Assembly: GCA_013397795.1 (NCBI GenBank)
Contig: VZTJ01004779.1
Coordinates: forward strand, 537,835 to 601,834
Length of the DNA stretch: 64,000 nt
Direction of reading: 5' to 3'
Source of the DNA: Orthonyx spaldingii
Lineage: Eukaryota; Chordata; Aves; Passeriformes; Orthonychidae
The position numbers and the translations under genes are program-made. Shown here piece by piece: positions 50,401 through 63,965 of this stretch. Position 1 is the first letter of the stretch; each line of letters begins with the position of its first letter. Below the pieces are notes generated by a model, which saw only the letters and a list, made by a program, of their open reading frames with translations, was not told where the DNA came from and did no database searches.

Positions 50401-53400
50401 TCAATAGCCTGTGGAAAAAAAAAAAAAGGCTAACCTTTCCCATGATGTCAGCTCATGAGAGAAAATGGACATACAATGTTTCATTTAAATACCTGCACAC
50501 CACCCTCTAAGGTTGTGCAGGGCTCCAGCCTCTCTTTGTCTCTCCACATCTCTCCCTGCAACATGGGGAACTGGAGAGAAGCCACAGGCTGTGCTGGAAA
50601 TGTGCAGGTACCTGTGGGAGGCGACAAAAGGGCTGAAGTGTCTCTGACTCCTCCCACTACTGGTCCTGCTCCCCTGCTTCTTACACCTCTGACAACACAG
50701 AATCTTGTAGTCCCACAACTCAGGCAACTTTTCCTGTGCATCACAACTCACTCCAAACCTGAAAAGTCTTGCAGGTGGTGGTTTTGTAGCAGCACAAGCC
50801 AGCATTGATATGACATTGAAAAAGGGACAACAGCTGATGTGGGATAAAAACAAATCAACCCCTGCACACATGAGAAGAGAATAATACATCTTCAATCACC
50901 ACTTACAGGTTGAGTTTTCACATGTCCAATCCTGTTAAAAAGTCCGTGAAGCAGAATAAATATTTAGGAGGAAAAAACCCTTTCTGCTGTTTGCATAAAG
51001 CCAGCAGAAATCTAGCAAAAACTTAAAATACAGTTTGGGTTTTATTTTTAATTATTGTTATGATCTGTTATTTAAGATTCCCATACAGGAAGAGTTATAA
51101 ATTGCAAGGACTATCCCAACAAATTTTCAATTAAAAAACTAAACTAATGTAGAGAAATTTAATTAAAGCTGCACTGGTTTTTACAAATACAGTTAATTAA
51201 GCTGCTATCTAAAATTAAATCTCACCCAAACTCCTTTTACTTTTCTGCAGCTCATCAGATACAGATGTAATTAAAATTCTAGAAGTTCACCTATGCATCT
51301 GAATACTCAAAAAAGAAAGAAATAAAATCCACAACCAAAACCTGCTGAAGTAGTTTGAGAGGCTGCTGATTTAATGGGATTTATACAGACCTCAGAGTGG
51401 GAAGACAGCACATAAAACCCCCTCAGAAACAAATCTAGGTTTCCAAACCTGCACAGACTTTTTTGTGTAGTGTAACAGGCCAAGAACCTTTGAAAATTTT
51501 CCACAAGTGGAGGGTAACAGATTGACATGACCAAGAACCAGGGAGATAAATCCTGCTGACTTTATATGTGCCTTCCATTGAAGTAGGCAGGACCAGCACA
51601 GGTAAGGCACACAGCATTTATTGCACTTATATCCAGCAGCAGATGTGGGCATCCTCTCAGAGGGACAGATTGCTTTTTCCTAACTGGAAAATCTCTGATC
51701 TTCTGTTGGCCTGAATGATCCCCTTTCCTTTCTGACTGATTCTTTTCTTGGTCAGGCCCAGGTGGTTTTGTTTTATTAAATGCAGATCTGTTTCCCAGGT
51801 GACAGTGACTCAAAATCACCATGCTTGTTTTACATAACAAGTAAACATTTAACATAAACATTTTAGGTGTTGGCTCATCCAGAGAAAGAGATGTTCAGAT
51901 AGCTGGGAGATCTATCACTGCATTACTTTAGATCAGAGAGCAGTCTTTGGAGAGTTACTTTTTGAGGAGGGGGAGGAATATTAAATGAAGTAGTTTAATA
52001 TTTATTGCAAATAACACTGATTTCTCTATTAAAACAGGTATATACTATAGCAAAAAAACCCGATGACTAAACCAATGAGGCAGCTAGAACTCAAATAGGG
52101 AGCTGGCCATTTCAACACTCACTCTGCATGTGGCAACAAGTGTGAGCACAGAGATGCACCACTCGTGGCAGCCACATTACTCCTGCTACTCCTCAGGAGT
52201 TGTGAGAGCATGCAAAAAGTCAAATTATCCTCTGGTGTTAACGGCACAAAGCTGGAACACACAAAAATGTGTCGAGATTTTCATGACAGGTATTTATTTT
52301 CTTCTCTGTCAGCAAATGTATGCAGAAGATAAAAATTGACCACATTTTTCATAATACTGCAGGCACAAAATCCTCTTTTGGGAAAACCACAGATGGGAAT
52401 CCCATGTCTGATGTCATGGAATTGAGGGCTTAGAACTGAACCCCCAAACCTTTATCTGAAAAACTTAATTTAAGCAGAAAGATGATTCAGAGTCTGAATA
52501 TTTGTTTCCAACTTGTGCCATAGGGATCTCTCTAGATAAATAAGAAAATCACATGCAATTCTCTTTAAAATATAAATTCACTTTTGTGTACAGACTTCCA
52601 CAGGGTTTAAACTTAGCGTTTGAAGTACAAGAAACAATTGCCCTGTCATTTTATGTAGAGTGAGAAAAAGGAAAAGAAAAAGCAACAAACCCACAGAGTA
52701 TGATATTAATAAAATAAAATTTAAAAGGCCCACATGCTCCCTTTTGGAGACTCATCTCTCCTTAGAGGGAAAAAAATCATTAACTTTTTTTTTGTGTACC
52801 AAAAATGAATGTGTTTCCTTTCTTGAATAGTAAAATCTGGAGAATATACACAAACAACAAAGAGAGTAAAAACCCATAGAAGCTTGAAAATTGAGCAACC
52901 TGTGATAATCAATCTTTCTGCAGGCACTTGAATCACACTCTCTTACCCTGAGCTTGTAGTGGAACAGGACCCTGGCAAATTGCTATAATCTTCTTTAGCC
53001 CTAATCACCATTTTAATAAAAAAAAAGTGGAATTTGTACAGCAAGCAACTGTCATTCTATTTTCTAAATACACAGAGTATACAGCTAAAAGGTTGAAATG
53101 GCTCAAACTTTTATTGTCTTCAGAATATTGCATTTCAGCATTAACATTTGACAAGTAGAAGAAAATAAAATTATGAGACTCTCTGCTTTGGAGAGCTTTA
53201 GAGGTCTGCTTAGACCATGGCTACATCTCTCTTAAGAGATTTCTTGAGAAAAGAAAAGGTTGTGATTCATACAACTGTCAGGACTAAAAGCCTACCTCAC
53301 CTTACATTGCACTTTTCCTCTCTCTATTCCTCTCATTTGTTCTCATTTCAGATTATAAATTTCCTAGCTGTGTTCTCTATTTATTTGTTTAATGATTTTC

Positions 53401-55445
53401 TTCCTAGCCTTTTCTTAAGAAATAGTGGTGTGAGTGTAGATGGTATGACAGACAAGGAGAAGTTTATATGAAGAGGAAGAAAGGAACCTTCAAGGAGAAA
53501 AAGAGCAATGAGAGAAACTAAAAAGAGCATCAAGGAGATTGTAGGCAGGGGAAGATTAAAGGAAAATGCAGCAGATAACTGTGATTTTCAGCCATAAAGG
53601 ATTCAGCAGCTGTCATTAAAAACCTGCAGCTCTGCTTGAAACATATTGATCACACTATTTCAATGTTTTCCTTACAACTTCCCTCTGTTCACTTCAAATT
53701 ATAGCGATACTCAGACTAATACTTATCTCAAACAACTGTTTCTTTTTTTGGAGGAGGAAGACTGTCCTGTATTTCTCCTTCTTTTCTTTTCCAGAAAGAG
53801 ATGCTGAACTTTCAGTGCTCTGTTTACCTCGTCACTAACACACAAATATCAAAATACCCTTCATGATTAAGTAGAGGGCTTTTTTTTACTTTTCTATTTT
53901 TTCTTAAAGAGAGCCATTTATACATAGAACTCCTTAATACTTTAGACAATTCCTAGGATAAGAATCCCTGTAAGGCTTGTGAAGATAATGGAGGAGGCAG
54001 TAGCTCTGTGTTTACAAAGTATTGGAGAGTTGTAACCAATCCTGGAAAAACGGTAGAACATCATTAGACCATGGACAACTGGAGAAGGTTTGTTTCTAGG
54101 ATTTCTAAGCAATTTTTCACATAACATTCTTGTACAGATATACAAGAGATATTTTCTAAAAATGCAAACACTTCTTTTGATAAATACTAAGACAGTCCTT
54201 ATCTTCCACATGAGTGTGTCTCAGGCATCATTTTTTAGTTATCTCACAGTTCTTAATCACACAGTTCCTTTTAATTACATTGTGCTCTAAAATATAAATG
54301 TTAGAGAACAAAAATGCATGAAGTAGGATGATTCATGTCTGCCACATACTTCTTGTAACACTCTTTTTAGAGGCATCAGTTTTTTAACATTTTTTACATT
54401 TTTACATACCAACTGTATTAGTTTATACCACAGAATTACATTAGATTTTGGGCAAAAGGGAGAAGGGCAAAAAAGACAAGAAAAGAGCACATTCATACTC
54501 TCATTTGCTTTCAAACACAAAGCCAATGCCATCTAAAGGCTTCCCACTCCACACTGAGAAAAGAAAAAAATGGCCCTTCTATCTTGCTTCCCCTTTAGGT
54601 ACGTTAATGACATTTTTGTTCTGATGTGACCATTGTAAGAATCAAAATGCCTCGGCCTTAGGGTTTTTTTATTTTTTTTTTGATAATGCACTAAGCTCAA
54701 CAAACCTTCACAGAAAATAGAATACTCTTAATTATGAATAAATTAACTAAATTAGCAACATGAGATGGCTATGAAATTAGAGGACTGTTAATTGAAACTG
54801 CAAACACAGCTGTATACAGCTTAGAGATGAATCACACCAGTAATGACACAGATGTTTATAAAATGTGATTATGTTTAGCAGGAGCATACTATTGAAACTC
54901 CCCAGCCCATTCTTATATTGTGTCACTGAAATGGTTTTTAAACCCATGAACACCAGGATTCAGAATCTCAGGGATAGCAAATTAGGCTCCCTGGATATGT
55001 GAATTAGTGTTGTCTGAATGTCAGCAATTTAATTCTGCAGCTTTCAAAGAATGTAGAAATGAAGCCAAAAACAAACATCTGTTAGTTATTTCTCATTCAG
55101 AAAAAAAAAAATTAAAAATCTCTGGCAAGTTAGAGCCTATCTGAATATGAGCAAGACAGTGAAATACAGTATCTCTAAGCAGTAGCTCTGCTGCGTGAAT
55201 ATACTGACTTGTTTTGTAATATAACACAAGAGCTCAAGAAACCTACTTTGTGTACAACTGTGACTACGTCTTTTTAGGACTATCCCTCCAAAGTGCTAGA
55301 AGGATCAGGAACCAGTGATATCTCCTATACAAAGATTTAAGAATTGATTAGATTCCTAAAGACAGCAAATCAGACTTTTTATTCTTTCAATTTTTACATC
55401 TTTCCTAGGGTGTTCTTTGATAAATTGCACAAAAAATGTGGGCTT

Positions 55446-55493
55446 GTTTTGTTTTGTTTTGTTGTGGTTTTTTTTGTTTTTTTTTTTTTTTTT
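55446..55493. repeat. TTTTG units followed by poly-T
   Basis: Several GTTTT units (55446-55463) run into long T runs up to 55493. On the minus strand this is an A-rich tract. No processed gene copy was recognised beside it. Confidence 0.85.
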
Positions 55494-55894
55494 CTGGCAG
55501 AAAAAGGCACAAGTGTTGCTCCTGGGTCATCCGAGGATATCTGAGCTGAGCAGGCTCAGCAGGGATAGCAGTCAGTCCAGCTGGGAGGGATGGCAGAGCA
55601 GGCAAAGCCAACACTCCATGGGGGCTTAAATTCCAACATACCAGTGCAAAGTCTGCAGTGGTACCTCTCACTTCACAGTGTTGCACTGAACACCACACAA
55701 CAGCACGTAAATGGTACCTTAAAGAGTCTGGGATTTGTTTCCTGCAACAATTCACAAACTTACAGAAGTGGATTTTACAACTTCAAAGGTAACCATGCTT
55801 TCAATGAACACACTGAATAATACAAGATCATAGTTTGTGTCCAGCACTGTACTGTAGTTGACATCACAAAGACACTGCTATCTGATTCAGGGGC

Positions 55895-56137
55895 TGTGAC
55901 AGCACAGAACTCTTTCCCATGAGAAAATCTGTTTATGGTAAACTAGATAAGGTGTTCAGAGTTCTTTTGGGAACAGGCAGTGAATGCCTGTGGCCAATCA
56001 GCCCCAGGAGGCAGACGGCTGTGGCCACTCCCAGTAAGCATTCATTTTGTATATAAAGCTGCATTTAAATAAATAACTCCTTTTTCTCGGCAATCTCTCT
56101 CGTGTGCCTCTGTTTCGACATCGGCTCAACAGCGACA
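55895..56137 (+). mobile_element. Compact ERV LTR with CCAAT, TATA and AATAAA
   Basis: The right end ...CAACAGCGACA and the ordered motifs CCAAT (55994-55998), TATATAAAG (56050-56058) and AATAAA (56068-56073), then a T/C-rich segment, identify a retroviral LTR on the plus strand. The best left boundary is TGTGACAGCA at 55895. It is preceded by AGGGGC, and the right end is followed by TGGGGC, so a 6-bp duplication with one mismatch is plausible. This gives a length of 243 bp. TGTTCAGAG at 55953 is an alternative start but lacks a matching flank. The AATAAA lies between the TATA box and the expected start site, as in alpharetroviruses. The last eight bases (CAGCGACA) are the same as those of the LTR ending at 17979. 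No internal region is visible. Confidence 0.75.
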
Positions 56138-56258
56138 TGGGGCCTTAGCCTATATAACAATAAATACTTATTAATGCAAATTTATATGAAACAGAGGTTG
56201 TTTTTCTAGCCCCCTTTTCTAGGGAATGGGACAGACCTTTGGACTATTTAACTATCAG

Positions 56259-56330
56259 AACTACAGTAAACTAAAAGTAAAAACTACAATAAGATTAAAA
56301 GTAAAAACTACAGTAAAACTAAAACTTAAA
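56259..56330. repeat. Minisatellite, 3 copies of 23-25 bp
   Basis: Three units starting AACTACAGTAAACTAAAAG, AACTACAATAAGATTAAAAG and AACTACAGTAAAACTAAAAC follow one another without gaps, ending near 56330. It begins about 120 bp right of the compact LTR. Confidence 0.8.
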
Positions 56331-59300
56331 CCAAATCAACACAATGTCATTATAATTTAACAAATTTTTATCAATGTAGTTCTGATCCATGAATGGATAC
56401 TCACTTGAAAACATGTAAATTCATGCACAAGATGGTCAAAATAATTTGAAAAAAATTATATAGAGGGCCATTGGCAAAGCTGAAATAATCAGCATGACCT
56501 GGCACTGTTAAACATCACAGGCTCATCCCATCAGCTGTAGGAACTACTGAGCACAGTCCAACGCTGTGGGGACACAGTGTTGAGACAGAAAAGTGGTGAT
56601 CATAAAATTGGATTTGCCTCTGTCTTTGTGAAACTTTATTTGATGGGAGCTGACCCCCTATTCACTGGTGAAGAAAAAAGAATTGAATCTTGACTTTTTA
56701 AAAGAGGAAGCTCGCATGATTTCTGCAACAGACCATGCCAGTCTGACAGTATTTCACAGGTCATTCACAGCTGAATAAAGTTGTGGAGGCTTTATGAGAA
56801 AAATGTAACCCCTTTCTCATTAGAGGTAAACCTAGACAGATTCAGGGAGATATTGCAGGTAGCTATGACAACTGATGTGCAACCCAAATTCAGTTATCTT
56901 AGTTATTTGGCTGGCAAAAGTACAGACAAAATCAACTCAGGATTTGAAATGTGATGTTTTGAGATAAGGAACTGTAATGTTTGGATATACAAAAAGCACA
57001 AAGCAATTTTATGGAAGACACAATCGTCTATTTCTTCTGAATACCCCAAAAATCGCTGCACTGAAACAGCACTCTATTATCAGCTATGTGTCAGCTAATT
57101 AATTAGGACAGAACCGATTGTTTTTACAGATGAAAGAGTGATAAATGTGGGTATTGAAAGGAAAGGACACAAAACACTTGAGGTTGATATGAGAGATCAG
57201 AGGAATGAAAGGGAAATCATCCAACAAAATGAATATGCTATCTACAAACGTAGCCGTAGGATTATTTTTCTGGACTGATTAATGCTAATTAATTTTGGTT
57301 TAAAACAAACTGAACCACGGTAGAGAAACAACTTTGAACACCTGAGAAAACAGAAGAGGAAAACTAGTTGAGTCTTCCACCTCCACACTTGAAGCTCCCC
57401 CCAAAAATGTCATACCCTAAAGAATTAAATAGAAATCGGATGTTGATTTTTCCAGGTACGAATAAATAAAAAAATTAATATTAGTAAAACCTGAAACTGT
57501 AAGCTCTGGGTCAAGAAGTGTAATTTATACTATGTTTGTTCTGTAACCAAGGGGTATATTTCTAAAGGTTATTGCAGCATCAATGTTTTATAAACTAACA
57601 ACAAGCACAAGAGTTGAACAGCTTAGATGAGCCACAGGATAATCATCTTGAAATAACACCTTCTGCCTGTGTTGTGCTGGGTGGATCCAAATTAGGAAGG
57701 ATTTTATAGAAGACTTTTGCACACACAACACATAACAGGATTTGAGCCATTTTAATTATAAAGTAACCTCCTCTACAGCAAACATGCCATTACATCACTT
57801 CCATACTGCCCATGATTTTCTCTACAAGGACACAACATTCAGCTTTACTCAAACTGTGTTGAAAACTGCAATGGTAACTTTAGAGAGCACCTTGTGAAAA
57901 TATTTTTTAAATGACACACATAATCTTCCATAAAGGCTGGTTTCAAATGTGTGTCACAACTTAATACCACTGGCATTTTTAGTATTTTAAACACTATTAT
58001 TAACAGTACTTCTAAAACAGCAAAAAAGTCCTACTTAGCTTAAAGTCTTACTGAAGCAAGAAGATATAAAAAAATATAGCACAAAATACTACCTAGCTTA
58101 AAGACTGCAAAAGCTTTTTGTAACCTGAAAGTAGATGGCCTGACATAAAAATATCTGCAGTGATAAAACATATAATTGATATGTCAGAAAGACACAAAAT
58201 GACTCAAGAAAGAAATAAAAAAAGGTTAACATTAACCTTCTGCACTGGAAATGTGTGTATTATTTCTTTTCCTTGGGCTTTTAATCACTTCAAATGAAGT
58301 TTCTTGTAAAAAAATCAAATCATTTCAGAAGAAGGGATTAGTGAAAATGGGGAGAAAGAGAAATATGTTTTGCCAGTTTTACATTCTCCCTCTAAAAACC
58401 TTTAACAATACTTTGGCACTGGTACTTGGCATCTAAGGGGTTTTATATTGCTTTCAATCCAAGGGTATTCATTAAGGTTTCATTGAGTTACAAGCCTCTG
58501 AAAATCACATTAGAGAGCCTTTACTGGGCAGCTCTTAAATTCAGTGAATGCTCTATCTGCGACAAACGTGTTCCACATTCAAAGCAAACTTTGTACATCT
58601 GCTCCAAGCTTGCTTCAAACCAGGCGGGCGTGAATGGGCAGAGGATCCGTGTCAGCAGCGTGAGTCCCCTCCAGGGTGTGGAGCAGAACCTCAAATTGCA
58701 AAGATTCATCAGCCTTCTGCTGTGGGCAGACAGCTGACAGTGCACCCTGCCCTGCCCGACCCCTCACAGTCCTGTCCTCTCCTATTGCTTCTGCAAAGCA
58801 TAACCTGCAAATTACGAGCTCTGACTGCTGATAACATTTTGGGAAGGAAAAGTGGAAGCTAGGATTGGAGATTGACTTATAATTGCAAGGTTCATTTTTG
58901 TTTTGCCCTTGTTTGCCTTCACCAGTCTGACTGCTGCTAACTTTGTGCACTTCCCAGCTATTGTCCCTTACACATTCTTACCTCAAACAACTCTAATTTT
59001 TCATAATGAGCAGTCTAAACATAGCTGATTGGAATCAGGTCACACACCTAAAAAGGTGTTGAAAAAAATCAGACCACATTCTTTCAATTTGTACAAGAAA
59101 AAACCTGAAGCTCTCTGTGCAATTTTAGCATCCAAGGCAAAATCTTGTAACTCCTGTAGTCTACATCTCTTTATCGGACTGAAACTCAGAGCTTTAATGC
59201 TTCAAATGTAAGTTCCACACTCCTTGTCAAAGGGACTTCCTGCAGAAATAATTTCAATTAACAGTTTTGAGATGATCAGGTATTACAGATCTTGAATACT

Positions 59301-62147
59301 AAAAAATACACTTTCAATGGTGGTTGGTAAATAAGTTAAAGAGCTACAAACTGGATGATTTCGCTAAAACTACTTGACTAAAAACCATCAGAACCAGTTT
59401 TCTGGTTGTTTATTTGGATGGTGGTTTCCAGTGAATATATTCTCAACAGTATCATAGCCTCTGTTTTCCTCAGTATCTTAAATATAGTCTGGTATGAGTC
59501 ATATGGATGTGTGCTGCCCAACATAATCTATAACTGCTGACAGGTGGAAGTAAATTGTTCAAGTCTCCCTTTATATGGAAACGAGACTTACATATATCAA
59601 CTAATATGCCCATTCTTTTCCTATCATTTATCCATCAAAGAGATAAATGGGACATCTTACAGAATATATTGTATATGCAAAGGGTTTACAAGAGAGTGCT
59701 AAATTCAAGCTGCGTGTGTAACACATTTTCTTACTTTTGATAAATTTTAAGTGCTTCTATTTTTACATCTAAACAGCATAACTCAGCTTTTATAATCCCT
59801 TACACTCACACACATGTATAAGAAACAAAAAAATACATTAAAAGAAATCTACAGATGCATATTGTAATGATATTATAAATTAGGGTAAATTGCTTTTCTT
59901 CTGCACGGTTCTTCAAAACACCTTCATAGAGGACAAAATTCCAGAGTAAAGGAAGTCAAGAGAGGATAACAAAACTCTCAAAATGAATGCACCTCCTTTA
60001 CAAAAAATGATTAAAGCATTTGCAATTTTCAGCAAAGTGAAATTCATCACACACCTCATAAATTTAAAAAGGTTTTATTAGTTTTCCTTCTGATATGTCT
60101 ATGGATGATAACCATTCCTGTTTACAGTTACACTCCTTCACTGACTGCCCTAAAGATGCCACAAATAAGGTATCCTCCTAATTTAGGAAGGAATTTTTCC
60201 AATTTTTGACACAGACTTCATTAGTAGAATTGAATCCCAATTCTGATAGCTGGCCTTCCTCCACTCACTTACAGAAATAAATAAATATGATTTCTAAAGA
60301 ATGACTGACTGCAAAATAAATTCTATATGCATGATTTTGCAGATAAACATTGAGAAAATCTGAGACTCAATCTAACAGAAATGAAGAAAAATGTATGGAT
60401 CTATGACTTCTGCAGCCAACTGGCATAGCCAATTAAACAAATAAGAGACCATTAAAGAGCTGCTAACAATTATGGTTTTGGCAGAAGTTCCTGTTCTCAT
60501 GGAACATACAAACCAACATTTTAACTAAGTCTGATGGGAAAACTCAACTTCCAAAAAGGATCAAAATCTCCCTCTGCTGGGAAGATGAAGTCTGCAACTA
60601 CAAAATAATTTCAAACATCAAGGTTGAAAAGAACCATGATTTTAGTAGTGACTTAACTACTATAATTCTCACTGAGCTAGAATTTTGGCTCCATATATTT
60701 AGAAAAGTTGTCTCCCTTTTTTTTTTCACCTACTAACAGATAACATTTGTCAAAATATAGTTTAAAAAAGAGGAAAAACCAAAGAAATAGAAACAAATTA
60801 TTAAAATTAATGAAATATCACAGTGAAAAGAGAAGCTGCTAAGGTAACAGAAAGGTAATAATGCTCAAATATAAAAATCTAACTGCCTTTTATATTGCCC
60901 ATTCATTTAGACATGACATTTTCTGTCTCATACAGGGGAAGAAATATCTTTCTTGCTACTGTTCTATCATCTGTCAATCTATCAACTTTAACCCCAGTTT
61001 ACACTCACTGTTTAATAATAAATACCTCTACTTTTAATTTATGATATAGAAAATTTAAGGCCAATGTTCTATTTAAGGATATGACTAGAGTTTTCCTGTA
61101 TGAGGATCCTATGCAGTACCTATTGGACAACTGAACTGTAAAACAAGAGAGGTTTTTCTTTTTCTTCAAGAAAAATTATATGAGAAAATATCCTTCATCA
61201 CATTCAAATTTTAATTCAATGTTTAAACATGACATTTGCTTCCTGAAACCGTTACTACGTACAATTTAAAAAAAACCCAACGATGTGAGAATCCAGTAAA
61301 CTTGGTTCAATTCAACTGCAAAAGACCTGAAAAAGACATTTCTTTTACTTAGGTATTTTTGTTGTTATTCCATTTTCTTTGGTGGGATATTTTTCTTGGA
61401 GAAGGCATGGAAGACAGAAGGTGAAGTAAAATTAAAAAGACCCCAAACCCTAAACCTGCTACAAATAGTTACTGCTGATTTCAGTTCATATTTTGTTGCA
61501 ACTTACTTGCCCTGCTGTCCAGCCCCTATAACAAGCAAGGTGTGAGCTGAGGACTGCTGCCCAAAATGCCAGTGACTCAGCTCTCTAGAGTTTCACTGGC
61601 CAGCAAGACTTTGATGCATAGTGACAATTTTACACTGATTTCAGGAAAGAAGGGATTTCCTTTTTGGCTTTTATACTCTCGATATTAGTACCTCTGGAAA
61701 TACAGATGATGAGATTCATTCATATTTCTCACCACAGATTGAAAGAATCAGCTAATATTTGTGAAGCACACAGAAGAGGCTGTTTTTTGAAATAATTAAT
61801 TGCAGCAATACTTATTTGAGTAGTGTGCATTATGCAGCTGAGTAAAGAGCCTGTCCTCAGCAGAATACAAACAAAATGATGATATGACTTTAGATAACTG
61901 CCTGCAGGGGTACTAAAAGCCTGCTGGCTCTTCACAGCTTCTGCAAGCCGAGACTGCTGTTCAAGGGAACAGAATAATAGTTGTGGCTCGACCTTCTAAC
62001 CAGGGCAGCCTGTTTTTTGCACCACAGCATTCTTCAAAACCCCACATCCTGCAGAGTCTTTGCTACTGGTGCAAGATGAGCTGAGGAGTTAAGAATGATA
62101 CTGGAATTAGGGCTTATGCTTCTTGACAGTCATTATAGATATATATA

Positions 62148-62191
62148 AATCATAGAATTACAGAAAAGTTCAGGTTGGAAAAGACCTTGGG
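62148..62191 (-). mobile_element. CR1 LINE, very short 3' fragment
   Basis: AATCATAGAATTACAGAAAA followed by GTTCAGGTTGGAAAAGACCT is the reverse complement of a CR1 3' end. Only about 44 bp are recognisable. Confidence 0.75.
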
Positions 62192-63489
62192 CTGATTTAG
62201 CTCTAGGTTTTTGATGTGCTCAAAGACAACCACTCACAGACTACCAGCTGTCAAAAGTAAAAGCACTAAAATATAAATACCATGACAAAATATCTTAATA
62301 GATACATTTTTGGATGAAAGACAGTTCTTACTGTATTTTTCAGCTTGTTAAAGGTATTATTGTAAATAAAAGCAAACAAAATTTGATTTAAACAAAAAAA
62401 ATCTTGCTTGATAAATGAAGGCTATGTTCTCCATGGGATACCTGTAAATTCTTTTACATGTCAGGGGCTTTGCCCTTTGACCAGCATTACACCAACCAGA
62501 CCTATGATTAAGTGAAATGGATATAACTCCCACCAATCTGGGATTCCTGGCTCCCTAAATGTCAACTGGAAGTAAGCAAGTGTTGGCAAGACCCATTTTA
62601 CCCCAGGATGGTCTCATTACCTACAGTGTTTGAAGCACACATGAGAGTTCATTGTGAAATTCATAACGAGTAGCTCCTTGGAAAGATTTCATCTCCTTCC
62701 ATGATTAAGAAAAATAAAAAAATAAGCATCAAATTTTCCTCAAAACTACTCTATTAAAGGCATGAAGCTAACTGTTTTTATATTGCTCAAACTCCACAGA
62801 AGATGACACAGTTTTCAGTGACTGAGCTGAGTGCATCAGCTTTCATTAATGAAATGCACTCCACACAACACTTCAAAACCAGGACTGGTTGAGTCTGTGA
62901 GTGGTTGAGTGCTTTCTATACATTTTTGTTCCAGTAATACTCCAGAGTATATTTACTAAATTTGAATACAAACCAGGTAAATTAAAGGTAAACATGCCTT
63001 ACTGCATAAATACAAATGAAGTTCTGGGAAGATTCTGGAGGAATATTTGATTCTATTCACTAACAGCACTAATCTCACAGTAGAACCACTGTGCAATACT
63101 GCAAACTGCTGACTATGGCTGGCCTTATTTTTATGGTGGTAAAATGAATTATAGACTCTTTATTAATTATAGAGTGATCAAATCTTTGTAAGATTTGCCT
63201 TAAGATGATACATTTCTTCCTCCAATCTTATGTAGGTTCCCAGTGTTAATAAAGAAACAATTGAGACATGATTTCCTCCTTTACAAAATGCTCTTCAACT
63301 TTCTCATAACACCAGAATTTGCTGGTGTTTCAGATGTGATAAATTTTATGTCTTCATGCACTTTTCCCACACATAACCAAGGACAGGTATCTTTCTGGCA
63401 AGCAATAGCACAGAACTCTCTTTTTTATGATTTTCCTGCAGTGATATTTTCTAGGAAATGGGGTACATGGATAAGAAATATTTTCCCCA

Positions 63490-63680
63490 TTAGGAATATG
63501 GCAAGGAGAGAGAGAGAGAGCTAACCTTTGAGGAAGGAGAAAAAGAGAAGTAAACTAAGAAGAGAAAAAAGGGGAGTACAGAAAAAAACCCAAACAGAAA
63601 CAAGGGAAGCAAGATGGAGAAAGACAGAGGAGAGTAAGAGCACAGAAAGAATTACTTTTTGAAAATAAGAATTAAGAGAA
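63490..63680. repeat. Purine-rich tract with GA run
   Basis: GA units (63506-63521) are followed by about 150 bases that are mostly A and G on the plus strand, with few T. Confidence 0.7.
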
Positions 63681-63917
63681 CCCTATGAGAATAGTTTTCC
63701 ATGAAACAAGAACTATTTTCATTTTTGCTTTTTCTATTGCATGGCCAAAATTTCAGTTTTCTGTTAAGGGTATCACACTCAGCTGGAGTGCTGGTCATAC
63801 ATAAATAAGTTTAGCCCTAAGATGGAAAAACACATTAATACTCTAAAAGTCCCACTCGAGTGTGAGTGTCCAGCAGATCTTGTTGTAGAACAGTTGGCCT
63901 AAATAATTGGACATTTG

Positions 63918-63965
63918 TTCCAACTGAACTGTTCTATTCTAGTCTATGCTATTTTATTCTCTTCT
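63918..63965 (+). mobile_element. Possible CR1 3' end
   Basis: TTCCAACTGAACTGTTCTAT and following TTCTA-type units resemble the degenerate 3' end of some CR1 copies on the plus strand. It is short and weak, and could also be a simple repeat. Confidence 0.4.

Noticed and set aside
50455..50895. Overlapping frames on both strands (117, 87 and 136 residues).
   Set aside because: Open frames in three registers reflect GC-richer, stop-poor DNA. No protein family or splice structure was recognised.
55405..55755. Processed gene copy on the minus strand with an A tail at 55446-55493.
   Set aside because: The sequence before the A-rich tract matches no gene I recognise, and the tract is mixed with AAAAC units as in a simple repeat. 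Bird CR1 rarely makes A-tailed copies.
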